Part shown: positions 7,223 to 14,292 of the stretch, piece by piece
Position numbering within the stretch: the first letter of the stretch is position 1
Layout: each line of letters starts with the position of its first letter
DNA from: Thermoplasmata archaeon
GTDB lineage: Archaea; Thermoplasmatota; Thermoplasmata; Lutacidiplasmatales; UBA184
Assembly (NCBI GenBank): GCA_030037695.1
Contig: JASHQF010000051.1
Location: 1 to 23,948, forward strand
Direction of reading: 5' to 3'
Length of the DNA stretch: 23,948 nt
Position numbers and translations under genes: made by a program
Notes under the pieces: model-generated
Database searches by the model: none
What the model saw: only the letters and a program-made list of their open reading frames with translations
Told to the model about the DNA's origin: nothing

Positions 7223-7725
7223 CAAGGGATTGCTCCACGTGTGAGTTTATCGAGGACGGCAAGCCACGGTTGGGAGTTGATTGCGAACGGACGTGGCTAA
7301 GTCGGCCCGGTCTCGACCCCACTTATGAGGCGTTACGCCCTCGAGATCTCGGTGGCGCGATTCTCAGCGAGGAGCGAAGGCCGAAGGACCCAGGCGAGTC
7401 CGTGGGCGCAGGAGGGAGGGAAGCGAGTAGGGGGGCATAGAGAACCCCGGAAACCGGAGGATCCGAGCAGGGGCCCCCGTACCCCGAAAGCGAATGCCGG
7501 AGACGCGGAGTACTCAATCTGCGAACGAGCAACGAGGAAAGCTGTGACCCGGGAACGTAGCTGGGATCACGCCACCCCGCCCACCTCTGCGCGAGGTTGG
7601 AGCACGCGCTGGAACCCCGGCTGGAGTCGCACCCCGCCGAGGAGCTGAGCGGGGCGCCGCACCGAGGAACGTTCGGGACCAGGCATCGCAGGATCGGACG
7701 GGCGACGGCGGGAGGGCGCCTCCGG
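7223..7725 (+). ncRNA. Candidate structured non-coding RNA, family not recognised
   Basis: This gap between ftsZ and the CADD-like gene has no convincing protein, is visibly lower in GC in its left part, and is full of local inverted repeats. Stems include AGCCACG/CGTGGCT (7262-7268 with 7292-7298), GAGGCG-TTA-CGCCCTC (7327-7342), GTAGGGGGGC/GCCCCCGTAC with one mismatch (7427-7436 with 7473-7482) enclosing CCGG-AAA-CCGG (7447-7457), GTGACCC/GGGATCAC with a bulged A, ACCTC-TGCGC-GAGGT, and CCCCGC/GCGGGG near 7632-7653. Purine-rich loops (GAAA, GGAAA) favour the + strand. I could not match it to archaeal RNase P RNA (no P4 core GAAAGTCC with GGCTTA) or SRP RNA (no GTCAG...GGAA...AGCAG). The ends are approximate. 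Confidence 0.45.
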
Positions 7726-7728
7726 ACG

Positions 7729-8412
7729 CTACGCTTCGGAACGGGGCGAACTCGCGGGTAGGGGGAACGCGTCCAGGAACTTCCACCACGCGTCGATCGC
7801 CTGGCGCGCAGCGAGGAGACCCGAAGCGCGGGCGGCCGGGGACATCCCGAGGGCCCGTCCCAGGATCCTCCGCTCGGCGCCGGCGTGGGCGACATCGGCG
7901 GTGGTGTGGACGCGGAAGAACTCGTGGGTCGCCGGGGCGCGGAGGCCGTAATGGTCCCGGAGGCCGCGGGATTTCTCCTCGGCGATCTCGGGAAAGATCG
8001 ATTCGTAGGAGTACAACGACGCGAGCGCGGCCGCGGGACCCCGCGCCGAGAGTCGGGCGTACCGTTCCAGGAGCCGCCGGGTCGACGGGAACGGCCGGGC
8101 CGACCGGGCCGCTCGGCGCGAAAGGCCCAGCCCCTCGGCAAAATCGAGCCAGAGTTCCGGATGGGTCGGGGATCGGCCTTCCTCGTCGACGAGGTTGTCG
8201 AGGAGGGCCCGCCGGTCCTCGGGCCGGTCGAGCTGGGCGTACGCGGCCGCAACGAACCGCGGGAAATTCGACTCGAAGTGGTAGTACTGGCCCGCGTACG
8301 TTCGCAGGGTGTCGAGCGGGAGCTCGCCGTGGGACCAGGCCGTGTAGAACGGGTGCTTCAGGAGATGGCGCTCGGCGAGGAGCGCGTCGATCGCGGCGAC
8401 AGCTCGGGCCAT
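7729..8412 (-). CDS. CADD/PqqC-like haem-oxygenase-fold dimetal protein, candidate p-aminobenzoate synthase
   Basis: A 227-residue all-helical protein of the CADD/PqqC/TenA superfamily, with HPFYTAW, YYHFESNFPRF, DEEG...HPELW, YESIFPEIAEEK and VHTTADVAHA. Candidate metal ligands are E77, H84, E137, H169, D173 and H176, at almost the same spacing as the six ligands of Chlamydia CADD (E81, H88, E142, H174, D178, H181). Tyr23 lies 54 residues before E77, as CADD Tyr27 does before E81. Lys147 lies 10 after E137, as CADD Lys152 does after E142; those two CADD residues are reported as the sacrificial tyrosine and amino donor for pABA. ATG 8412 lies 27 nt from the centre of the box at 8436-8442, so it is probably leaderless. 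The alternative is a TenA- or PqqC-like oxidase of unknown substrate; the full ligand set argues against TenA. Confidence 0.8.
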   Translation of the reverse strand: MARAVAAIDALLAERHLLKHPFYTAWSHGELPLDTLRTYAGQYYHFESNFPRFVAAAYAQLDRPEDRRALLDNLVDEEGRSPTHPELWLDFAEGLGLSRRAARSARPFPSTRRLLERYARLSARGPAAALASLYSYESIFPEIAEEKSRGLRDHYGLRAPATHEFFRVHTTADVAHAGAERRILGRALGMSPAARASGLLAARQAIDAWWKFLDAFPLPASSPRSEA

Positions 8413-8435
8413 GCCCGCGGGAGGGGAGCTCGACC

Positions 8436-8442
8436 TTCTAAG
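8436..8442 (-). promoter_or_regulatory. TATA-like box for the CADD-like gene
   Basis: CTTAGAA on the - strand, centred at 8439, predicts transcription to begin at about 8412, the first base of the start codon. Confidence 0.5.
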
Positions 8443-8506
8443 CTTTCGCCAGTCGGGGGCGCCGAACCACGGCGAGCCGCCCGGCCGGCGCACGGTTCGA
8501 CACACC

Positions 8507-8512
8507 CTTAAG
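8507..8512 (+). promoter_or_regulatory. TATA-like box for the DP2 gene
   Basis: CTTAAG centred at 8509.5 is 26.5 nt before GTG 8536, pointing to a leaderless mRNA. The same hexamer precedes purP at the same distance. Confidence 0.55.
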
Positions 8513-8535
8513 TCGGGCCGGCCGGTCGAGGCGCC

Positions 8536-11500
8536 GTGGAGGCGTACTTCGCGTCGCTCGACGCGGAGGTCGACCGGGCGTACGGCGCCGCCGAGGCGGC
8601 CCGGCGGGAGGGCCTCGATCCGGAGGAGCTCCCCGAGATCCCGCGCGCGCACGACATGGCGTCCCGGGTCGAGAAGCTCCTCGGCGTCCCCGGCATCGCC
8701 GACGAGCTCCGGGCCCTCGCGTCGGAGCTCCCCCGCGACGAGGTCGCCCTCACCATCGCGCGCCGGATCGCGACCGACCCGACGCGGGGCCGGTCGATCG
8801 CCGACCGGGTGGAACGGGCGCTGCGGGTCGGCCTCGCCGTCCTCACCGAAGGGATCCTCGTGGCACCCCTTGAGGGCCTCGCGGAGGTCCACCTGCGGGA
8901 GTCGGGCGACGGGGCGCCGTACGTGGAGCTGTACTACGCGGGTCCGATCCGCGCGGCCGGCGGGACCGCCCAGGCCCTGAGCGTCCTCCTCGCGGACGTG
9001 GTGCGGCGCGACCTGGGCCTCGGGGCGTTCCGGGCCACCCCGGCGGAGATCGGCCGCTACCAGGAGGAGATTCCGCTGTACAAGTACTACCAGCATCTCC
9101 AGTACGTCCCGGCGCCCGAGGAGATCGCCTGCGTGGTCGGGAACGTACCCGTCGCGATCTCGGGCGAAGCGACCGAGGGCCCCGCCGAAGTGAGCGCCTT
9201 CCGGGACCTCCCCCGCGTCCCGACGAACGGCATCCGGGGCGGAGCGTGCCTGGTCGTGGCCGAAGGGCTCTGCCAGAAGGCCCCCAAGCTCCGACGCATC
9301 ACCGAGAAGCTCGGGATCGAGGGCTGGGAATTCCTGGCGGAGCTCGGCCACACGGCGTCGGACGACGACGATCAGCGGCTCCCGAAGTATCTCCGCGAGG
9401 CGGTCGGGGGCCGTCCGGTGCTCGCCCATCCTCATCGGCCGGGGGGGTTCCGGCTCGTCTACGGGCGGGCGCGCACGACCGGTCTCGCCTCCTGCGCCGT
9501 GAATCCGGCCACGATGGTCGTCCTGCAGCACTTCGTCGCGATCGGCACCCAGGTGAAGCTCGAGTACCCGGGGAAGGCGACGGCGATGGCGGTCTGCGAC
9601 ACCGTCGAGGGCCCGATCGTGGAGCTCGAGGACGGAACCGTCACCGCGGTGCACGACCCTGGACAGGCCGAGGCGATCCTGCCGCGGATCCGCAGGATCG
9701 TCGATCTCGGGGAGATCCTCGTCGGCTTCGGCGAGTTCCTCGAGAACAACCGCCACCTCGCGCCGGGAGGGTACTCCGTGCCGTGGTACCGCGAGGAGCT
9801 CGCCGCCGCGGGGATCCCGCTCGACCGGCCGCTCCCGGCGTCGTTCGCCGAGGCCCTCGCCCTCGCGCGCACCGCGCACGTTCCCCTCCCCCCGCGGTGG
9901 GGGCTGTTCTGGCACGACCTCGCCCCGGGGGAGATCCGGGCGTTGGGCGAGCACGTGGAGCGGTCCGGTCGCTGGACGGACGGGGCGCTCGAGCTCCCGG
10001 CGGACCCGCTCTGGCGGGAGCTCCTCGTGCGGCTCGGCGTGCTGTTCCGGCCGCTGGACGGGGGTCGCCTGCGCGTCGAGCCCGATCCGAGCCACGCCCT
10101 GGTCGCCGGTACCGGGCTCGAGGCGGCGGACGGGACCCTCGTCCGCCGCCACCCTCTCGATCCGCCGCACGACGACCCGCTCGTCTACGCGAGCCGGCTC
10201 ACGGGGGTGCCGCTGCGGGCCCGCGGCCCGTCCCGGATCGGGGCTCGGGTCGGGCGGCCGGAAAAGGCGTACCAGCGAGCGATGGACCCGAACGTCCACG
10301 GACTCTTCCCGGTCGGTGACATGGGGGGGGCGACGCGGTCGATCCCCGAGGCGGCCCGTCGCACGATCGGAGGCGGGGTCCGCGTCGAGCTCGGGGTCCG
10401 GCGGTGCCCGTCCTGCGGCCTCGCGTCGATCTGGACGCGATGCGCCTGCGGGCGGCCGACCCGGCCCACGGGCGACGTGGCGACGCAGCGCCTCCCGGTC
10501 GCCGCCCTCTGGAGCGAGACGGTCTCCCGCCTCGGGCTCGGGGCCGTCCCGGTGACCAAGGGCGTGAAGGGCCTCCTCTCTCCCGGCAAGGTGCCCGAGC
10601 GCCTCGAGAAGGGGATCCTGCGCGCGGTGCATCGGATCTCCGTCTACCAGGACGGCACCGCCCGGTTCGACCTCACGAACCTCCCGCTCACCCATTTCCG
10701 GCCGGGGGAGATCGGGACCCCGCGCTCCGTGCTCGCCCGCCTCGGCTACACGCACGACCGGGCGGGGGCGCCGCTCGTCGACGACGAGCAGCTCGTCGAG
10801 CTCCGTCCCCAGGACCTCGTCGTCTCGCGCTCGTGCGGGGCGTACCTCGTCCGGCTCGCCCAGTTCGTCGACGACGAGCTCGTGCGCGTCTACAACCTGC
10901 CCCCGTACTACCGGGCGAGCCGTCCGGAGGACCTGGTCGGCGCGATCGTCGTCGCGCTCGCGCCGCACACCTCCGGCGGGGTCGCCGGGCGCCTCCTCGG
11001 CTACACCGAGGCGGAGGCGTGCTTCGCCCATCCGGTGTTCCATGCGGCGAAGCGCCGGAACTGCGACGGGGACGAGGATTCGGTGACCCTGTTGCTCGAC
11101 GCCCTGCTCAACTTCTCCCGGGCGTTCCTCCCCGAGAGCCGGGGGTCGCTCATGGACAAGCCCCTCGTGCTGACGACCCGCCTCGAGGCGACCGAGGTCG
11201 ACCACGAGGCCCACCACGTCGACGTCGGCGCCCGGTACCCTCTCGCCGTGTACCGGGCGTCGCTCGAGGAGCGGGACCCGAAGGAGGTCGAGGCCGGCGT
11301 CGACTCGGTCGGGCATCGGCTCGGCACCCCGCACGCCCTCTCGGAGTACGGCTTCACCCACGACACCGCGCGGATCGCGGGCGGGCCCGTACGCTCCGCC
11401 TACCGGGACGGCCGCTCGATGGCCGACCTCGTGGAACGCTCCGTGGTGCTCGCCACGCAGATCCGCGCGGTCGATGTCGCCGATGCGGTCGGTCTCGTCC

Positions 11501-11874
11501 TCAACGCCCACTTCCTGCCCGACGTGATGGGGAACCTCAAGGGCTACGCAACGCAGAAGTTCCGCTGCCAGCGCTGCGGGACCGCCTATCGTCGGCCGCC
11601 GCTCGCCGGACGGTGCTCGGCCCGCCGGGCGGGCGGCGCCCCGTGCGACGGCGAGCTCCTCTCGACCGTCTACGAGGCGTCCGTGCGCAAGTACCTCCCG
11701 CTCGCCCAGCGGCTCGGGACGATCGAGGGGATCGCGCCGTACGTCCGGCAGCGGATCCAGGTCCTGGCCGATTCGATCGCGACGCTCTTCCCCGGGGCCT
11801 CCGCGCAGACGACGCTCGACGCGTTCTCTGCCCGCGCGACCCGCGACGCTGGCCCCGGGGGGACGACCCGCTAG
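8536..11874 (+). CDS. polC: DNA polymerase D large (catalytic) subunit DP2
   Basis: DP2 is the catalytic subunit of the archaeal replicative polymerase PolD and works with the small exonuclease subunit DP1, which is not in the window. The 1112-residue length is in the family range. The start YFASLDAEVDRAY, the block DMASRVEKLLG and the segment VELYYAGPIRAAGGTAQALSVLL are typical of the family. The core carries NCDGDEDSVTLLLDALLNFS, including the acidic NCDGDED cluster of the double-psi-barrel active site, followed by SLMDKPLVLT. Two zinc-binding segments are visible: CPSCGLASIWTRCACG (about 625-645) and CQRCG...CSARRAGGAPCDG near the C-terminus. No intein interrupts the conserved blocks. The GTG start at 8536 fits a leaderless transcript. 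Confidence 0.97.
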   Translation: MEAYFASLDAEVDRAYGAAEAARREGLDPEELPEIPRAHDMASRVEKLLGVPGIADELRALASELPRDEVALTIARRIATDPTRGRSIADRVERALRVGLAVLTEGILVAPLEGLAEVHLRESGDGAPYVELYYAGPIRAAGGTAQALSVLLADVVRRDLGLGAFRATPAEIGRYQEEIPLYKYYQHLQYVPAPEEIACVVGNVPVAISGEATEGPAEVSAFRDLPRVPTNGIRGGACLVVAEGLCQKAPKLRRITEKLGIEGWEFLAELGHTASDDDDQRLPKYLREAVGGRPVLAHPHRPGGFRLVYGRARTTGLASCAVNPATMVVLQHFVAIGTQVKLEYPGKATAMAVCDTVEGPIVELEDGTVTAVHDPGQAEAILPRIRRIVDLGEILVGFGEFLENNRHLAPGGYSVPWYREELAAAGIPLDRPLPASFAEALALARTAHVPLPPRWGLFWHDLAPGEIRALGEHVERSGRWTDGALELPADPLWRELLVRLGVLFRPLDGGRLRVEPDPSHALVAGTGLEAADGTLVRRHPLDPPHDDPLVYASRLTGVPLRARGPSRIGARVGRPEKAYQRAMDPNVHGLFPVGDMGGATRSIPEAARRTIGGGVRVELGVRRCPSCGLASIWTRCACGRPTRPTGDVATQRLPVAALWSETVSRLGLGAVPVTKGVKGLLSPGKVPERLEKGILRAVHRISVYQDGTARFDLTNLPLTHFRPGEIGTPRSVLARLGYTHDRAGAPLVDDEQLVELRPQDLVVSRSCGAYLVRLAQFVDDELVRVYNLPPYYRASRPEDLVGAIVVALAPHTSGGVAGRLLGYTEAEACFAHPVFHAAKRRNCDGDEDSVTLLLDALLNFSRAFLPESRGSLMDKPLVLTTRLEATEVDHEAHHVDVGARYPLAVYRASLEERDPKEVEAGVDSVGHRLGTPHALSEYGFTHDTARIAGGPVRSAYRDGRSMADLVERSVVLATQIRAVDVADAVGLVLNAHFLPDVMGNLKGYATQKFRCQRCGTAYRRPPLAGRCSARRAGGAPCDGELLSTVYEASVRKYLPLAQRLGTIEGIAPYVRQRIQVLADSIATLFPGASAQTTLDAFSARATRDAGPGGTTR

Positions 11875-11898
11875 CGCCGCGCCCGGTCGCACAACGGC

Positions 11899-11905
11899 CA
11901 AATAC
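11899..11905 (+). promoter_or_regulatory. TATA box for tRNA-Arg
   Basis: CAAATAC centred at 11902 is 27 nt before the first base of the tRNA (11929). Because the tRNA 5' end is fixed by its fold, this pair calibrates the box-to-start distance used for other genes here. Confidence 0.6.
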
Positions 11906-11928
11906 GGCCCGCCGCTCGTCGGACGGTC

Positions 11929-12031
11929 GGGCTTGTGGGGTAGTCTGGACTATCCTGTTGGCCTTCGAAGCCAACGACCTGGGTTCGAAACCGCGACGTC
12001 CCGCGCCGCGGCGGATCTCCCAGCAAGCCCG
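11929..12031 (+). tRNA. tRNA-Arg (anticodon TCG) with a T-loop intron
   Basis: The acceptor stem GGGCTTG (11929-11935) pairs perfectly with CAAGCCC (12024-12030), with discriminator G 12031 and no encoded CCA. The D arm keeps A14, G15, the G18-G19 pair (11947-11948) and A21. The anticodon stem TTGGC/GCCAA (11958-11962, 11970-11974) encloses CTTCGAA, giving anticodon TCG (11965-11967) for arginine CGA codons. The T stem CTGGG (11979-11983) has its partner CCCAG at 12019-12023, 35 nt later rather than 7. The extra 28 nt form a bulge-helix-bulge intron; removing it leaves the canonical T loop TTCGAAT. A simple scan would see a broken T arm and might reject the gene. Its 3' end is 6 nt from the convergent Lsm-like gene, with no T-run terminator. 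Confidence 0.93.
11990..12017 (+). other. tRNA intron at position 59/60 with a complete hBHBh' splicing motif
   Basis: The parts in order are: outer helix = T stem CTGGG/CCCAG; central 4-bp helix TTCG (11984-11987) with CGGA (12012-12015), including one G-T pair; 5' bulge AA|A (11988-11990); 5-bp inner helix CCGCG (11991-11995) with CGCGG (12007-12011); loop 11996-12006; 3' bulge TC|T (12016-12018). Cutting after the second base of each 3-nt bulge, the rule for the archaeal splicing endonuclease, removes exactly 28 nt. Confidence 0.9.
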
Positions 12032-12037
12032 GCGCCG

Positions 12038-12343
12038 TCAGCCGAAATAGCCGGGGGACGGGCTCGGCTCGCTGCGCTTCTCCTCCTCGGCCTTCGCGGC
12101 CTCGAGGATGTCGATCGCGAGCAGCGCCGGGATCGGGACGAGACGGAGCCGCCCCTTCTCCTCGGGCGGTGGACCGTCGAGCTCGATCGCGAGGGCGTTG
12201 TCCCCCGCGATCGAGACGAGGCCGCGGAACGTCCCGACCGATTCGATCGCCTCGTCCCCGGGGCCGGCGGAGCGCAGGCGTACCCGCGAGCCCGGCGTGA
12301 GCGCGAGCGCCGCGCGCTTCGCCCCCGGGCCCCCGGGGCTCAT
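12038..12343 (-). CDS. Small Lsm-like beta-barrel protein
   Basis: A 101-residue protein starting at ATG 12343, which overlaps the stop of the upstream HTH gene as ATGA, so the two are probably translated together. The middle (TPGSRVRLRS, ESVGTFRGLVSIAGDN, ALAIEL, KGRLRLVPIPALLAIDILEA) has the strand pattern of an Sm/Lsm barrel: a Gly-x-Phe-x-Gly turn, a buried Asp-Asn, and a late strand ending in Ile-Asp-Ile-Leu. A charged C-terminal tail follows (AKAEEEKRSEPSPSPGYFG). Archaeal Lsm proteins bind U-rich RNA as rings, but this is longer than a typical 75-residue Lsm and the match is by pattern only. It could be an unrelated small barrel. Confidence 0.6.
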   Translation of the reverse strand: MSPGGPGAKRAALALTPGSRVRLRSAGPGDEAIESVGTFRGLVSIAGDNALAIELDGPPPEEKGRLRLVPIPALLAIDILEAAKAEEEKRSEPSPSPGYFG

Positions 12344-12870
12344 CGCGGACCTCGGGCCCGGACCGGTGCCCGGGGGGTCGCGATCGCCGGAACGGGCGGT
12401 GCGACCTGGGGGATCGGGCGCCCGCGCTCGATCAGGGTCTGCAGGTGGTTCACGGTCTCCCGGTAGCGGCGCAGGGCGTTCTGGGCGTTCGCCTCCGTGA
12501 AATCCCACGCGCGGGCAAGGTTGCCGTAGCGCAGGCGGTAGCCCTTCCGTCCCTTCCCGTCCGCTGACCCCCCGACCTCCTCGAGGAGATCGAGGACCTT
12601 GAGCTTGTTGAGGTGGCGGTAGACGGTCGGCTTGGACGTGCGGAGCACCGCGACGAGCTCCTCGGCGTACCAGGGTCGGGACGGGTCCCTGAGGAGGCAG
12701 TCGCGCACGAGGCGGTAGGCGAGGCTCTGGGCGACCGGGCCCTCCGCCCCCCGTCCGTCCTCGCCGTCCGGTAGGTACCCGACGAGACGTAGGAACTCGC
12801 GCAGCACCTCTTCGAGGTCGGCGATCGGGGTGAGGGGGGTGCTGTAGCGGAGCGCCAGTTCAAAGGGCAT
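12340..12870 (-). CDS. Winged-helix (ArsR/MarR-like) transcriptional regulator
   Basis: A 176-residue protein starting at ATG 12870 with MPFELALRYSTPL. The centre holds a winged helix-turn-helix: SLAYRLVRDCLLRD, then WYAEELVAVLRTSKPTVYRHLNKLKVLDLLEE with the recognition helix in KPTVYRHLNKL, then a wing containing GKGRKGYRLRYG (about residues 70-120). A C-terminal helix (FTEANAQNALRRYRETVNHLQTLIE) could dimerise. The tail is Pro/Arg-rich. It sits divergently from the molybdenum hydroxylase operon and shares the A/T-rich spacer, so it is a candidate local regulator of that operon; this is inference. The box at 12898-12907 predicts a leader of only about 6 nt. Confidence 0.8.
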   Translation of the reverse strand: MPFELALRYSTPLTPIADLEEVLREFLRLVGYLPDGEDGRGAEGPVAQSLAYRLVRDCLLRDPSRPWYAEELVAVLRTSKPTVYRHLNKLKVLDLLEEVGGSADGKGRKGYRLRYGNLARAWDFTEANAQNALRRYRETVNHLQTLIERGRPIPQVAPPVPAIATPRAPVRARGPR

Positions 12871-12897
12871 CCGAACGGAGGGCGAGAGACGAGGCGG

Positions 12898-12907
12898 GAT
12901 AAATAAG
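12898..12907. promoter_or_regulatory. A/T box between the HTH gene (-) and the hydroxylase operon (+)
   Basis: GATAAATAAG on the + strand gives TTATTTATC on the -, the best TATA match in the spacer. It places the HTH gene start near 12876. Confidence 0.5.
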
Positions 12908-12935
12908 GGGCCGACGGCGCGTCGGAGCGGAGAAC

Positions 12936-12943
12936 CGCTAAGC
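12936..12943 (+). promoter_or_regulatory. Weak TATA-like box for the hydroxylase operon
   Basis: CGCTAAGC is centred about 28 nt before ATG 12968 and would give a leaderless transcript. Confidence 0.35.
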
Positions 12944-12967
12944 CGCGCGGCCCCTCGCCGGCGGACG

Positions 12968-13819
12968 ATGGCGTCGTTCCACGTCAGCGCCCCCCCGACC
13001 GCCGAGGAGGCGGTCCGAGAGCTCGCCTCGGGGGCCCCGGGGGAGGTCGCGGTGCTGGCGGGCGGGACCGATCTCCTCCTCGACCTGGACGAAGGGCGGG
13101 CCCGGCCCGCGCGCCTCGTGTCGCTACGGAACCTCCCCTGGCGCACCGTCGTCTGGGACGGGGCCGAGCTCGTCGTCGGGAGCACGCTCCCGCTGCGCGC
13201 CCTCGAGACCGTCGCCGGGCTCGGCGAGCGCCACCCGGCGCTGTTCGAGGCGGTGCGGGCGGTCGGAGGGGTCGCGCTCCGGCATCGCGCCACGCTGGGG
13301 GGCAACCTCGGCCGATCGGCGCCCGCGTCGGACCTCCTGCCGGTCCTCCTCGCGCTCGATGCGGAGGTCGACCTCGTGGGGCCCGGGGGGGCCCGGTCGC
13401 TCCCGGTCGACCGGTTCCTCCGGGCGTCGAGGGAGACCGCCCTGGGCCGCGGAGAGCTGATCCGCGCCGTGCGGCTTCCCGAGCCTCGGCCCTCGGCGTA
13501 TCTCTGGCAGAGGGTCCGGCCGGCGAACGACATCTCCCAGCTCTCGGTCGCCGCCGCGTACTCTCCCTCCGATCGCCGTTGGCGCGTCGCCCTCGGAGGC
13601 GTGCCGCCTCGTCCGGTCCTCGTGCCCGAGGCGTCGACCCCGCTCGACGGTCCCGCACCGTCCCCCGCCGCGGTCGCCGCGGGGGCCCGGCGGATCGCCG
13701 AGCACCCCGCGCTCGTGAGCGACCGGCGGGCGTCCGACGAGTACCGGCGGGGCCTGGTCGGGGTGCTGTACACCCGGTGCGTGCGCGCCGCGGCCCGGCG
13801 CGCGGGAGCCGCCGCGTGA
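12968..13819 (+). CDS. Molybdenum hydroxylase FAD-binding (medium) subunit
   Basis: A 283-residue CoxM/XdhB-type subunit that passes electrons from the iron-sulfur subunit to an acceptor through FAD. The first FAD loop is AGGTDLLLD (31-39), the second TLGGNLGRSAPASDLLP (109-125), and the C-terminal domain holds RPANDISQLSVAAA. It is the first gene of a medium-small-large operon. The stop overlaps the next start as GTGA (13816-13819). The substrate is set by the large subunit, so no specific symbol is given. Confidence 0.92.
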   Translation: MASFHVSAPPTAEEAVRELASGAPGEVAVLAGGTDLLLDLDEGRARPARLVSLRNLPWRTVVWDGAELVVGSTLPLRALETVAGLGERHPALFEAVRAVGGVALRHRATLGGNLGRSAPASDLLPVLLALDAEVDLVGPGGARSLPVDRFLRASRETALGRGELIRAVRLPEPRPSAYLWQRVRPANDISQLSVAAAYSPSDRRWRVALGGVPPRPVLVPEASTPLDGPAPSPAAVAAGARRIAEHPALVSDRRASDEYRRGLVGVLYTRCVRAAARRAGAAA

Positions 13820-14292
13820 CGGGGGACGGCGCTCGGATCACGGTCAACGGCCGGACGGCCCCGATCACGGAGGTCCCTGGCGACGAGCGGCTGCTGGACA
13901 CGGTGCGGTGGCGGCTCGGGCTCAAGGGGACGAAGGAAGGGTGCCGGACGGGGGAGTGCGGCGCGTGCACCGTCCTGATCGACGGGCAGACGGCGCTGAG
14001 CTGCCTCACGCTCACCCGCGAGATCGAGGGGCGGGCCGTGACGACGATCGAGGGGATCCCCGACGCCCCGTTCGGTCGCGCGGTCCTCGACGCGTTCGCC
14101 GAGGCCGGCGCGTTCCAGTGCGGCTACTGCACGCCCGGGTTCGTCGTCGCCCTCGCCGGGCTGCTCCGTGAGGAGGGCCGGTCGGCCCCCCTTCGCCAGC
14201 TCCTCGAGGAGCTCGGCGCGAACCTCTGTCGGTGCACCGGCTACGCCGCGATCGCTCGGGCGGTCGAGCTCGCGCGCGCGAGGGGGCCATGA
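13816..14292 (+). CDS. Molybdenum hydroxylase [2Fe-2S] (small) subunit
   Basis: A 158-residue CoxS/XdhC-type electron-transfer subunit. The N-terminal plant-ferredoxin-like cluster uses C43, C48, C51 and C63 (C-x4-C-x2-C-x11-C, within CRTGECGAC). The C-terminal helical domain cluster uses C102, C105, C138 and C140 (CGYC and CRC). All eight cysteines are present, so it should carry both clusters. GTG 13816 overlaps the upstream stop, and its own stop overlaps the large-subunit ATG as ATGA. An upstream extension of this reading frame lies inside the FAD subunit and is not part of the gene. Confidence 0.95.
   Translation: MTGDGARITVNGRTAPITEVPGDERLLDTVRWRLGLKGTKEGCRTGECGACTVLIDGQTALSCLTLTREIEGRAVTTIEGIPDAPFGRAVLDAFAEAGAFQCGYCTPGFVVALAGLLREEGRSAPLRQLLEELGANLCRCTGYAAIARAVELARARGP

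Noticed and set aside
7223..7725. RNase P RNA or SRP RNA
   Set aside because: Short matches such as GAGGAAAG and GGAACCCCGGCTGG were seen, but the paired core elements of RNase P and the SRP helix 8 pattern were not found.
8536..11874. Intein in DP2
   Set aside because: The conserved blocks, including the NCDGDED region, are continuous and the length is normal.
7729..11901. A 1390-codon open frame on the - strand spanning the DNA polymerase region
   Set aside because: Only its last 227 codons (7729-8412) look like protein. The rest is Arg/Glu/Pro/Gly-rich antisense of the polymerase gene, a common artefact of high GC.
11979..12000. tRNA pseudogene with a broken T arm
   Set aside because: Apparent mismatches vanish once the 28-nt intron is recognised; the acceptor and T stems then pair perfectly.
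10404..12050. A long + frame overlapping the polymerase C-terminus and the tRNA
   Set aside because: Low-complexity Arg/Pro/Ala sequence in an alternative frame of DP2, running through a tRNA gene.
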